Assembly: GCA_024704765.1 (NCBI GenBank)
Contig: JAKMXF010000332.1
Span: forward strand, 416,018 to 480,017
Source of the DNA: Oopsacas minuta
Taxonomy: Eukaryota > Porifera > Hexactinellida > Lyssacinosida > Leucopsacidae
Length of the DNA stretch: 64,000 nucleotides
Direction: 5' to 3'
This document shows positions 48,570-59,867 of the stretch, piece by piece. Numbering within the stretch: position 1 is the first letter of the stretch; each line of letters starts with the position of its first letter. The position numbers were made by a program, and so were the translations under genes. A model generated the notes under the pieces. The model was not told the DNA's origin. It saw only the letters and a program-made list of their open reading frames with translations, and did not search any database.

Positions 48570-50526
48570 GGGGTCATATTCACTAAGCATACTTAAACCG
48601 TATTCACTAAGATTGGTATTCACTAAGATTCAAGCTCATACTTAAGTATGTACTTAAGTACAAAAGTTAAGTACCTACCGAGGTTGCTTAAGTTATTCAA
48701 GCTCTATTTTAAGTTTCCAAACATATTCTATTTATCGATAACATTGATGTAATCACTTCATTCACTCGTTTTCTTTGATTAATTCATGACCTTTGTCCGT
48801 ACTCTTGCTTTGGAATATCAATATCCGCCACCAATTTATAGTTTTCATAATGCAATAACTAGCTCCCAATTCAAGTGCGATACTCGACACATCTCACAAA
48901 TAATTATCCCAACTTGAAAGACTAACATCCTACTTAGATGTTTCAAAACTACAAATACCATATTACCTTATTATCACTAGCTGTGCAAAATGTTCACATA
49001 TCTACATCACAACATATATACTATGTGAATGTAATTGCTGAAATTATGAATAGAAAATTGATCCCTGTAATGCTTTGATGCCAAATGCCTAACAGTTTCT
49101 TCAAAGTCAAGAACATCATCCGGATAGGAATCATCGGAGACTTCATCCTCTAAGAGAGGTTATTTCCACTGTATTGCTATGTTCTGCAATACTGCACAAG
49201 CAACTATGATGGAACAAACTTTATCTGGACTCATCCTGAGCTCTCCATGAAGACAGTGGAATCTTCGTTTCCATCGTCCAAATGTCTGTTCAACAATAAC
49301 CCTTGTCCTCTTATGTGCATAGTTGTAGTCAAATTGGGGAGTGGATATTGGTTGGCGATAAGGAGTGAGTAAATATAGCCTCATCATGTACAGCTATCTC
49401 CTAATATATGCTCCTCTATTAAAATGGTATTTTCAACATGCATCCCAACACCTGAAATCTTCCAAATCCGTGAATCGGGGACAGACCCAGGAAAATGTAC
49501 CAATACATCACTAAACATTCCATCTGGTTGGCAAATAGCTTGAATGTTAATTGAGTGGTAAAAATGCCGATTTATATAATCTGCTTCATCTTCAGAGGGT
49601 CTTTGGATTCGTGTGTGTGTTCCGTCAACTAATCCTACTACGCCTGGAAAGTGAGCAATCTCATAAAACTTGTTTTTGACTTCTACCCTCTTGAAACCAC
49701 CAGGCAAACTAACAAACTGAAGGTATATAGCTTGCAAACCCAGAGAAACATCTCGGATATAACGAGAGACAGAAGCTTGGCTTACGTTTATCCCATCTCC
49801 ACAAAATATCTGGAACGTTCCAGAAGCGAAAAATTGAAGTCCCACACAAACTTGCAAGTGAGGGGAAGCAGCATAAGAACGCTCGGTGAAATTCAAATAG
49901 TTAGCTCTCAACTCTGTAATTTTAGATATCGAAACTCTAGGGAAACGGAAACGTCGAACAAGTTCCATATCATCATGACAACCTAGGAGATCATTGAGAT
50001 CCCTGAAAACTCGTTGACGTGTCATTGAGGAAGGTTTCTTCTTCTGCGAGAAATAGTGGAATTATCTGTGTCATTTGTTTATATTAAAATACTTGAATAT
50101 TTATACATTGTATTTGTTCATAAATTGTATTTAGCAAAACATTCATTAGTGTAACTTGGAATGTATAATTCAGACTGATATTATTTAACATTACGTACAA
50201 AGTAATGCATTCCCTAATAACACATGTGTTATGTCATAAGCGTTCGAGGCATTCCTTGTAACAATATTTGTGAAGTATTTCATGAACGTAAACCACAATA
50301 TTATCGTGAGATCATGCATAAACAGGAATAGTTTTGAAAATATATTCCTGAATGATTGAAAGTAATTCTGCAAAGCAATCTATCAGAAACTCACAAATTC
50401 ATGAATATAAGTGATACTTAAGTATGTACTTAGTTAAGTACATACTTAAGTACGTACTTAACTCTTAGTGAATACGACTTAAACATGTACTTAACTAAGT
50501 ACTAAGTATGCTTAGTGAATACGGCG
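48570..50526 (-). mobile_element. PIF/Harbinger element
   Basis: The left end reads GGGTCATATTCACTAAGCAT and the reverse complement of the right end reads GCCGTATTCACTAAGCATAC. Inside each end CTTAAGTA and ATTCACTAAG words are repeated several times in both orientations. The minus-strand transposase is HARBI1-like. The exact 3-bp target duplication could not be assigned because the outermost bases differ. The right end lies about 40 bp inside Mcm3 intron 1 from the exon 1 donor. Confidence 0.88.
49160..50025 (-). pseudogene. HARBI1-like Harbinger transposase pseudogene
   Basis: A 213-codon frame (50025-49384) starts MTRQRVFRDLNDLLG. It includes the helix-turn-helix GINVSQASVSRYIRDVSLGL and the DDE_4 motifs GLVDGTHTRIQRP (first Asp) and PGSVPDSRIW (second Asp). 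After a frameshift near 49387 a second frame has PYRQPISTPQFDYNYAHKRT and VIVEQTFGRWKRRFHCL, with the catalytic Glu. A TAA at 49162-49160 stops it, but family-like sequence continues for about 50 codons (LLEDEVSDDSYPDDVLDFEE). One shift and one stop make it recently inactivated or nearly intact. No companion Myb/SANT gene is present. Confidence 0.9.
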
Positions 50527-50567
50527 GCTGGAATAATCAAATTCAAAAGGAAATATTGTCAACTTAC

Positions 50568-51205
50568 CTAGGTAATTGCCCTGGCGGAGAAGTCTCTGGT
50601 AATTCTTGAATAGTTATAGTTTGGTAGTCCTTATAGGTAGAAAGTCCAAACTCAGTTTCCAATGGATTTCCATCTTCATCTTTTGTGGGGTAACTAGTAC
50701 CAACAAGAGTAGATTCAAAACTAAATTGATCTGAATAACGACGTTCAAGGATTTTATCAGTATTGGGGCAATAATGTACACTGCGAATAATCTTGGGATG
50801 AACAAAAGAAATCTTAGTAACTATACCTTCAATACAAATCAATTTATTCAGACTATAACTATTAACAAGTCGAGGGTTAAGGAACTGCGACCTGACACAA
50901 CCATCAAAACCAACGAAAAATTTCTCGATTTCGCGAAAATAAGTGGAATCAATTATTTTAATGAATTCCATCAATGCCTTTTGAAACGCAACAATTTCGG
51001 GAACAGCATTAGAAAACAGTAAACGAACACGATCAGGAAGAAAACAACGAAGGTCATTTATATCTATAATGAGTCTGTGCCTCTTATATCTAATCATATT
51101 CTGAACTTTTTCGAAGTATACACCGTTTCTAGGCGTGGACTTGTCATCTAAAAAATTCAGGTATTCCTTATGGGCAGCATGAAAAGTGAGATCTTCAAAA
51201 TCCAT
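50568..51205 (-). CDS. Mcm3: MCM3 helicase subunit, exon 1 (N-terminal domain)
   Basis: Encodes residues 1-212 and two bases of codon 213. The donor is CCTAG before GTAAGTTG. I chose the ATG at 51205 because MDFEDLTFHAAHKEYLNFLDD aligns with the N-terminal helix of animal MCM3. The frame stays open 13 codons further upstream to another ATG, which reads like untranslated sequence. Seen: helical domain A (DINDLRCFLPDRVRLLFS), then the OB-fold with ICIEGIVTKISFVHPKIIRS and the single-cysteine region VHYCPNTDKILERRYSD. MCM3 is known to lack a canonical four-cysteine zinc site. The exon ends in the conserved PTKDEDGNPLETEFGLSTY and TITIQELPE. Confidence 0.95.
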
Positions 51206-53080
51206 ATATACTACAAATAACGAACTAGAAACATAAAATATCAAGTCTAAGAAGTGTAGAGAGTCGTTTGCTATTTAATAATTAAATTTAACGTGAATGA
51301 ATATACGGTAAAACAATCAACAAATCAACACCCCAAGGATCAATATGGACATCTTTTTGGAGGGATTCACTGTATTATACATAGATATAGTCAGGCCCAG
51401 GCGCAAAAGCGAGAGGTTAGCCTTTTGGCTAGAGATTAAACGAAAAAAGTGAGAGAATTTCTTAAGGGGTGAGTATGGTCTAGAGACCTGGAATAAGCTC
51501 TAGTTGATCGATCTCTTTGAAAATTTGGAGGATTTTGGAACATCGTCTGGTATCTAAAAATGCAATAATAATTTAGACAGCGAAGGTTTGCTCATTTGCA
51601 CAATCCTAGCGAGTTAACTTCGAAAGTTAAAGGATTCTAATAAAAGTGAAGTAATGACAATCTATTAGTTGTGCTTAATGACATATATAAATATGAAATC
51701 GAAGCGTGTAATTAATTTGTCTAAAGATTTCATCATGCAGTTTCGCAAGAGCCACTTTTGTACGAAAATGTAGCGTTTTCATAGTGTTAAAATCATGTTC
51801 TCGGTGTTTGTAATTCTTGACAGGTCTATAAAATGACAAAGGCGAATAGTTTACTTGAAAAAAATGGTGATTATGAACACTTTCCTGTATGGCTAAGGAA
51901 ATACATTTTCGTTTGTTTAAGCTATAATTCAACAAAACCATGAATGCTATGGCCCTACAAGTATACAAGTAGTTCTAAATTAGCAACTTCCAATTCACTC
52001 ATAATATAGTTCATCTGCTTCATGTTAATACTTTTTGAGATTGGGATAAAGTTGAGAGCGATACCATTCATAGTTTCTGATTTATAGCTTCAACAAATGA
52101 AAAACACTTTTTCTTAGCAACACAGGAATGTCACCAAACTCCATTCATAAAACTCATTGTTTCAAATCAACTATGGGAACTAATTGGTCATCATTTACAC
52201 AAATAAAGCATTAAAAACACTGTGGACATGCTTGAAACAGGTTGACAAGCAGCATTTTTCGTTCTAAATAGCTTTTGTGGAACCGCGTCATGAGATAGAA
52301 ACTAAGTGACATGAATTCATACCCAAGCTCTATCATATAAATATTACTTGAAATATGTGGTAAATAATCATTTCCTGACACTCTTCGTGTTTTGAAGCCT
52401 ACTCAGAAAATACAGCCGGATATTAAAGAGGCATGTGTGGAGATTCAGAAAAATGAGCTGGGATATGTAACCAGGGTGAGTAATGAACATTGACTGTATA
52501 TTTCAAGATCTATGCGTTTCGCTCGGAAAATGTTTAGCATATTTGTGGAAGAAAAAGTTATCAAACATAATATGCTAAAGAGTTCCGGTGCCAACTTCAT
52601 TTTGTTCTTAGTTTCTAGTCTGGCCTAGTCATGCGTCAACCCGAATTTTTCTGAAGCATTTAGGCAGAGTCGTCGATTGCAGAACGGGCTCGGGTAAGTT
52701 ATATACAAGCACTCGTATTATTTCACAACACTATTGAGTCTTACACTTAGAAGAACCAAACTGGAAGTTACTGTTACATTGTGTCAATAAAGTTCTAGAA
52801 GTTATAATATCTGGCTAATAAATTGCTTTGGAATTACGAAACAATTCGGAAATCTAGCAGGTATAGTCATTTACTTACTACTTATGGCTAACCATACAAG
52901 GATTTGCCTGCTTTTGTGCTCTGTACAGACGTTCAGGACTTAGTAGATGGGTACATTAATTTTAGGTGGGACAAACTTGCTGATTATAAGTCCATGAACT
53001 CAAACTCCGAAAGTATATACATTTTGTTGTGTAAATTAAGAGTTCATATTCAAGCGTAGAAGGATTTCCACTACAGGCTA
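51206..53080. other. Mcm3 upstream region, no gene recognised
   Basis: Contains the presumed Mcm3 promoter and 5' untranslated sequence on the minus strand. A TTTGCGCC word at 51407-51400, about 200 bp upstream of the ATG, is close to an E2F site. That would suit an S-phase gene but is weak evidence by itself. A 97-codon minus frame (51968-51675) has no recognisable motif. Confidence 0.35.
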
Positions 53081-53681
53081 TACAGGGTGTTTCGAAAGTC
53101 TTGGCCGCGGTTGCTTCCAAAGATTATAGTGTATTCTTTCGATAACCAGAATAGCTAAACCAATAAAATATACCATGTGAATTCAGCCAATCACTAACAA
53201 CAATACAAACAATTTACAACTCAAATAATCTTTCTAATCACTGTCGTCGGGCATTTTTGAGAGGAAGAATATCGGGGAGCATGGAATTGCTGTCTGTTCA
53301 AGAGAAATAGAAATGCTTGAAGCAGTTTGGAAACAGAAAAATGTTGCTCTGGATCTAGGTGTTGGAATACGGTCTGTAGAATATGGTGGGCTCAAACAAA
53401 CAAGGTAGTACAATGGCTACAAAATTATGGTCTGGGTGCAAAAAAGTCCTGAATCGTGCAGCCAAAATTGGAATTTCTAAATCTTAGGGGCAGAGGAGGC
53501 ATTCAAGAAGAAAAATTTCCAAGAATCTGGATGAAAAGGGTAATAATGATTCTTCAGCCACTGTCTATCGTCACCCAAGCAAAGACTTTGAGCTTAGGCC
53601 TTAAAAGACCGAAAAAACCTCAAAATGTTGAGAAAATCAAGGAAAATCACATATTCTTTGCTAAAATCATAAACATTAGAC

Positions 53682-55776
53682 CAGGGGTGTCCAACCTGCG
53701 GCCCGCTAGCTAACTTTGTCATTGTGCTGTACATTTTCCGGGATGCTGCATCAATGCGAATTTTGAATGCTTCTAATATAGTTGGGTTTTGGTTTATAGT
53801 TATTAGTAAAGTCTAATTGCGAATACCTATAATTTATCTATTCCTATAGTTAGTTATATTTGTTTTGGATTCCATACAAATCTGACTACTGTTTCACGAG
53901 TTCTGAAATCTCGAATTTTATTATATATATGTATATGCCACTTTCTTTACATGATCACTTTTCAAATTGACATAGTATTATAATACACGTCTAAGATACC
54001 TTCGCCATGGCATCCATTTCTAACAAGATAAGGAAAGTAGAAGATGAATTAAGGGTTTTTCAAACTAGATGGACTGAAAGTTATTCTTTATTGAATTTAA
54101 CAACACACCTATTTGTCTTATATGTAATGAATCTACATCTGTTCTAAAGGAATATAATGTTAAACGCCATTGTGAAGCTATTCATGGAAAGGAATATATC
54201 ACCATACAAGGAGAATTTGGAAAGATAAAATATTACAATTGAAAAAGAATCTAACCAAACAACATCAAATCTTTGAGAATCTAAGGGACTAATCTGAATC
54301 TTCTGTAAAAGCTAGTTATAAAGTTTCGGAAATAATTGCAAAGAAGTCCAAACCATTTTCAGATGGAGAGTTTATTAAAGAGTGTTTGAGAAGTGTTGCT
54401 GAAATAATATGCCCAGACAAAACAGATGAGATTTCAAAGATAAGTCTATCTCATCAGACAATAGCAAGACGTATAGTTGATTTGTCTTGCTCAATTGAAA
54501 ACAAGTTGATCTTACGAGCTTCAAATTTCAGGTTTTATTCATTGGCACTTGACGAAAGTACAGATGCTGCGGATACTGCTCAAGTAGCTATTTTATACGC
54601 AGTCTCGAAGACGATTTCAACATTACCGAAGAAATGGGCGCTTTAGTCTCATTAAAGGATACCACGAAAACGAATGATATTTATAAGGCAGTTACGACTA
54701 CACTGGCAAGATTTGCTTTAGATTTCGGTGAAATTTCGGAAAAAACGACGCATGAAGCTCCAGCAATGGTAGGTAAAAGGGAAGGCCTTATGAAGTTAAT
54801 TGAAAACGTAGCGCTGCAGTCAGGTAATACTAATTTAATGAAATACCACTGCACTATTCATCAAGAGAACCTATGTGCCAAATCTCTTAAAATTGAAAGC
54901 GTAATGAAAGTTGTTATCAAAACAGTTAACTTCATTCGCTCCAGGGGACTTAATCATAGACTGTTTCAAGAATTGCTGAGTGATTTCCATTCAGAATTCG
55001 GTGACATTATTTACTATGCTGAAGTTGGATAGTTGAGTCGTGATAAAATGTTACAACGATTGTTTGATTTGGAAGATGAAATTCAGATGTTCACGCAACG
55101 AAAAGGGCAACCAATTCCTGAATTCCAAGTCGACGAATGGTTGTGATTTTGCTTTCTTAATAGATATTGGTTCTCACTTGAATGAATTGAAACAAGACTT
55201 CAAGGAACAGACCAACTAATCTCTACGATGTTTGATCATATCAATGCTTTTCAAATTAAGCTTAGTTTGTGGGAATCTCAACTCAGAGTAAAGAATTATG
55301 TTCATTTTCCAACAATAAGAATGCACAAAGTGAATGATCCTGAAAGATCGCCAAATAAATTTCGTCTTTAAGAGAAGAATTCAATGATAGATTCCAGGAT
55401 TTCAGAAAATACAGTCCCTATTTGAGTCTATTTTCATCTCCATTCGAAGTAAATATAGATTCTGTGACAGAAAATCTACAAATGGAGTGCATTGATATGC
55501 AATGTGATTCTCCTCTAAAGGATAAATTTGGTCAAGTAGACAACCTTAAATCTTCCCTCAGAGTAGCAAGTTCTGCGATCTCTCCTAATATAGTATCTCT
55601 TGTTGCAGCTAAAAATTTCCAAGTCTCCCATTAATTTATAGCCTTATTATCATAAATTATATTCTTAATTAATTAATTATCCTAAACAATAGAAATAATT
55701 TAAGAATACGATGCGGCCCGCGTCAAAATTCTTGTACAAGCTGTGACCCTTTGCAAATATATGTTGGACACCCCTG
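53682..55776 (+). mobile_element. hAT element (Charlie-like ends) nested in the Tc1 element
   Basis: The left end is CAGGGGTGTCCAACCTGCGG and the right end carries the inverted CAGGGGTGTCCAACATA, with GCGGCCCGC-type words at both subterminal regions. Identical CATTAGAC flanks both sides (53674-53681 and 55777-55784). The insertion is thus precise and younger than the surrounding Tc1 transposase sequence. Confidence 0.95.
54007..55634 (+). pseudogene. hAT transposase pseudogene (GTF2IRD2/FAM200-like)
   Basis: Begins MASISNKIRKVEDELRVFQT; after a frameshift a BED-like finger follows (NTPICLICNESTSVL, NVKRHCEAIHG). Open blocks at 54386-54646 (FRFYSLALDESTDAADTAQV) and 54634-55032 (THEAPAMVGKREGLMKLIEN; KYHCTIHQENLCAKSLK; FIRSRGLNHRLFQELL) are the hAT catalytic core as found in the hAT-derived part of GTF2IRD2 and FAM200 proteins. 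Later pieces (55205-55634) include FDHINAFQIKLSLWESQL. The sequence ends before the usual dimerisation motif, so the C-terminus is deleted. Numerous stops and shifts are present. Confidence 0.87.
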
Positions 55777-56452
55777 CATTAGACTGTGGTAGACCTAAGG
55801 AAGGTATTTTGGTCTGATGAATCTCCATTTGAGATGTTCGCCTCAAAAATCGGCAGAATAATCGAATCTGGTGTAAAAACTCTGTGGAATACTTCCAATT
55901 CTCAAAGTGAAATTTCCACAGACAATCATGGTTTGGGACATGATGTCGTTCGCTCCACTCTCAACTACACGTTGTACCCCAAAGGCAGTCCGTAAATGGC
56001 GCATACTACAGCGAAAACATTTTGTCAGTCACAAGTTTGAATGCAATCAGTCGTTCCACCTCAAGTAAAGGCGTTCTTCAGCGAGCAATGTTGCCAAACA
56101 TGTCCGAACTTCTGTTCATCCAGGATGGTGCTCCAGCACATACCGCTAAAGCAACACAGGAATGGTGTGCGCAACATTTCCCATGCTTCTGGAAGAGAGG
56201 AGAGTGGCCAGCCAATTCACCAGACTTAAATCCCATCGAGAACCTTTGGGCAATTATGGTTGATCAACTTGATGAATTGGGACAAGTTTCGAATAATCAA
56301 TCTCTAATTCAGAAGTTAAAAATAGCCTGGGAAAGTATCGATCCTGATATACTCAATTATTTAGTTTCAATTATGCCTAATAGAATTTAAAGAGTAATAG
56401 AATTGAATGGAGATGGTATTGAAAAATGAATTAGCTTGTATTAGTATGTTTG

Positions 56453-57223
56453 GATGAAATATAAGATAATATTTATAGAAATACCAAAGGACTATTTCAA
56501 GATGTTTACTCTTCAGCAACAGTACTTGTATTTCAAAATGGGGAAATTCGCATGTGAATATGTATCTTATTATTATTTCATGGCACATTTAACCTTAGTT
56601 GATAAATTCATTGAAACTTAGCAAATACAATGAATTATTAATCTCTACTCAAAATTTCGAATATTGATTATATTTAATCTATTTTTGGAATATATAGAAA
56701 CTAAATACTATGACATAGTTGAAATTTCTCGTAGATTCTATAATTCATTGTGGAATTCTTAATGAGTCGACTGAGATTAAACAGTTGATATTGCAGTAAT
56801 CTTTATGTGTTACTATAGTTAGAATGGATTGGAATGTTTGGTTAAATTTGTGTGCTTAGTACATATTTAATAGAGACTCGACTCAAACAAGACAATTTTC
56901 AAACCTAAATATCTTAAAAAGTTTTGACAATTTTAAGATAATATTTTAAACACGTAAACGTTCATACAGCAGGAATACCTGCCCATGATTTCAGGAACGA
57001 ATAATTTGTTCAAGTATACTAAATTCATATGTGAACTACTGCTGGTTAGATGCACCAATTTCTATTAGAAAAATACAAATTTATAAAATACAAAATTCAT
57101 TTTCAGAAACGTCTCTATCTCTTCTTTCGAATGGTCCAAAGATATTTACATTCCAACCATGGGAAGTTAGTCTATTAATCGTTGAAGTACTGCTGGTCGA
57201 ATATTCAGCCAACTCTACACTCG
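56453..57223 (+). repeat. Interspersed ~760-bp repeat, copy B
   Basis: Same-orientation partner of 15130-15893 (see copy A). It starts about 60 bp after the Tc1-like transposase stop and replaces the expected right end of that element. Confidence 0.8.
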
Positions 57224-57529
57224 TATATTTTCATTAATTGTCCTGATCTTCATTATAAATATTACAAATGTTGGATATCATATAATTATCCAAAATATTC
57301 AATTCTTGCAACTTGCATTCGTGCTGATGATGCAATACTGATGCTCATTTGGAACCGAATATCATTCCTTTGCCGTGGCTTATCCAAAGAGACCATGTAT
57401 CCCCCCTAAATATTTTCGATTGTGGGTGTGAAAAGACTACCAAACAAAAATATATACATCATTCCAGCTTTTTTAGATAAATGTAATAAATTTTATTTTA
57501 CTTTTATAATCACAAATGTCTACAAAACT

Positions 57530-57730
57530 AAATCAATTTTCGATTCTTATTTGCTATTGTACTAATATTATCATCTGGATGCTGACCCATAACACTTTTA
57601 TACATGGCTATTAGGGCTAGCTTTGTTAATCATTCTTCTGCCATCGTTTTTCCTTAAATACGTCCTCATACGCTTAAAGGTGAGAAACAACTTTCACTGC
57701 TTGCAGTATTGATTCGTGGGGTAGCAAAAA
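57530..57730 (-). pseudogene. hAT C-terminal dimerisation fragment
   Basis: On the minus strand, in two frames, INTASSESCFSPL and MRTYLRKND are followed by TKLALIAMYKSVMGQHPDDN. This matches the hAT dimerisation region (usual form C.ERSFS..K..LR...RL..LALL). No other part of that transposase is seen nearby, and no ends were found. It is not obviously the missing C-terminus of the 53.7-kb hAT, which lies on the other strand. Confidence 0.6.
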
Positions 57731-58227
57731 TCTGCAAAGTATCCTGAACATGGCTGTAAAAATATCTTTGTTACAATTCCGCTAAAATTCCACAGCAGTT
57801 TCAGATATCAGTTCGTCCTTATATTACACAGGTCAACAAAATTTAACTTCATTTTCTCATCAAGTATTAGATTGACATTTTCTAAGCTAGTTTTTACGCT
57901 GAATTCAAATCTGCTTTCAGATTCTTTCCAGCACGTCCAGTTTTTTTTCCATCTACAAGTCAACGATTTTTATGTATTTCCTAATTTTTTCCTGTTATTT
58001 TATGGTAGTGGCTGTCTCTTTGTCTTCTTACATGATAGCCATCTGAAATACATCAACGTTTCGATGTTTTAGATTAATGTAAGATAATATCAGTTATTAT
58101 CCTAGCTCTTACATATAATTATTCACATTTATGCATGTATCAACTACTCACAAACTAAGGGGAAATACATATCCATCTAGAAGTATAAAGGTAGTTAACT
58201 AAATTAAAAGTGTTGAGAGTACAACTT

Positions 58228-59867
58228 TCATTCATATATCTTGTTGGGATTATCTCTGAAGAGCCTCCAACAGTAATCGGACATCATGCCCTCATTCCAG
58301 AAACCTTGGTATCGGGTTTCCATCTCCTGTATGTCTTGGTGGAATCTCTCACCCTGTTGATCACTTACAGCACCAAGGTTCTCAGGGAAAAAATCAAGGT
58401 GAGAGTGCAAGAAGTGAAGTTTTAGCGACATGCGACAGCCCATCTTCTCGTATGCGTTAAGCAAGGTTTCCACTCCTTCTCTGTAGTTGGACAACTTCTT
58501 GTTGCCCAAAAAGTTTTCACAAACCCATTTGAAAGAATTCCAAGCACTCATTTCTAATTCGGATAATGTCTTCTCAAAATCTGGATCTCTGAATACTTGT
58601 CTGATTTGTGGTCCTACAAATACTACCTCTTTTAACTTTGCCTCGCTTAGTTTCAGAAATTTGCCTACTAAATAGAGAAATCCTGCTGAATTTGTTTTTT
58701 TGCCCATTGTTTTAACGAATGTTTTCATTAATCCAAGTTTAACATCAAGTGGGGGAAGAAAACTTTGTTTAGATCTACCCATGGCGAATGCTGTAAATTG
58801 GTTTTCCCCACTTCATAGATTCTCTTCGGCCAATCACATTTTTTATAATGTTCACCAGTTGCTCGGCTGTCCCATAGACATAGGAAACAACAATACTTTG
58901 TGAAACCTTGTTGCAAGCCCATCAATAGCCCGATCATCTTAAGATCACCGCAGAGATTCCATATGTGTTCTATACTGTATTGCCTCCAAAACTGCCTGCA
59001 AATTGACCAAGGTTTCTTTGAGATAGACGGAGTGAGCAATTGGAACGCCAGGCTTTAGATTTTCGTTATGCAACAGAACAGCTTTCAAACTGCGTTTTGA
59101 CGAGTCAATGAAAAGGCGCCAATCAGAAGAAGAATGTTCTTGTAATAGGTTTGCATAGAGTCTTCGATATCATTACAATAGCACAGTGGACCATCAGTGG
59201 TGTAGTATTGAGCGAGATTGAAATTTCGCTTGCGATAGTGGGATAGTAGGACATCTTTGTCGAGCAGGTTTTTCTGTTTGAGCCTGGATGCAAGGAGTTC
59301 AGCTTTGTCTTTAGATAAGTCTAGATCCCTGAACAGGTCATTCAATTCTCCCTGTGTAAATGTTTGTGGCTCTAGTAATTCATCTTCCGGGACATAATTA
59401 GCATCTGTTGAATCTGGATGAAGATCTTCCACCATATCAGACCCGATTTTAATTTGCTGTGGCTTGGGAATTGGGATTGGTAATGAGATGTCGTGTGGAA
59501 TTGGCCTGCGAGCAGAATCCAAGTCTGGGTAAACAAGAGCGTGCTTATTCTTGGCTGAGAATCCTGTAATGTCGATAAGGCAAAAGTAACAATCATCCAG
59601 GTGATATTTCTGTTCCCTCCAGACCATGGGTATTGCAAATGGCATTGAAACTTTCCTTTTGTACAACCAATCACGTAGTCCACTTGAACAAGAAGTGCAT
59701 ATAACATGTGGTGCCCACAACTTGTCTTGGTCACCAAGTAGACATTCGAAGTACAATTTGTATATGTTCTTTAATTGATTTGTGATTGGTCGTCTTTGTG
59801 ATTTTACGCAAAAAAGACCACAAACGTAACAGAAATTGTCGGGATGAGTTCTACAATTACAATACAT
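58228..59867 (-). pseudogene. Cysteine-rich multicopy protein of unnamed family, lightly damaged
   Basis: Minus strand, ATG 59867 (MYCNCRTHPDNFCYVCG) to stop 58228 (NPNKIYE). The N-terminal part is cysteine-rich: CYVCG, GDQDKLWAPHVICTSC, DCYFCLIDITG. An acidic linker follows, then LFIDSSKRSLKAVLLHN, CGDLKMIGLLMGLQ, KYCCFLCLWDSRA, PPLDVKLGLMKTFVK, FVGPQIRQVF, CRMSLKLHFLHSHLDFF, SDQQGERFHQDI and MSDYCWRLFRD. I recognise this as a family present in many copies in arthropod and other invertebrate genomes, usually annotated only as uncharacterised. Three single frameshifts (about 59130, 58965 and 58755, the last in a C-run) interrupt an otherwise open ~545-codon reading. A transposon origin is inference; no terminal repeats were found. 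Confidence 0.75.

Larger units (their letters stand above)
53281..56390 (+). pseudogene. Tc1-like transposase pseudogene (DD37E), split by hAT
   Basis: Before the insertion (53281-53673) the ATG starts MELLSVQEKIEMLEAVWKQK after correcting one frame, followed by a decayed helix-turn-helix region and basic linker. After it (55785-56390) come RKVFWSDESPFEMFASK (first Asp), LLFIQDGAPAHTAKATQEW (second Asp) and GEWPANSPDLNPIENLWAIM (Glu). The second Asp and Glu are separated by 37 residues, the DD37E spacing. Stops and frameshifts occur in both halves, for example after TLYPKGSP. The C-terminal 122 codons (56022-56390) are open. Confidence 0.82.
53083..56400 (+). mobile_element. Tc1-like element (DD37E), split by a hAT insertion
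   Basis: The left terminus CAGGGTGTTTCGAAAGTCTT follows a TA at 53081-53082. The plus-strand transposase runs from 53281 to 56390 but is interrupted by a 2.1-kb hAT element plus its duplicated 8 bp. I found no matching right terminus; the sequence beyond the transposase stop becomes copy B of the ~760-bp repeat. The right boundary given is therefore the last supported base, not a defined end. Confidence 0.7.

Noticed and set aside
49160-50025. Domesticated HARBI1-type host gene
   Set aside because: It lies within recognisable element ends and has a frameshift between the second Asp and the Glu plus a premature stop.
51203-51244. Upstream ATG (51244) as the Mcm3 start
   Set aside because: The 13 extra residues do not resemble MCM3, whereas MDFEDLTFHAAHKEYL aligns with the known N-terminus.
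51400-51407. E2F site controlling Mcm3
   Set aside because: A single near-consensus word is expected by chance. Mentioned in the upstream-region entry but not called as a feature.
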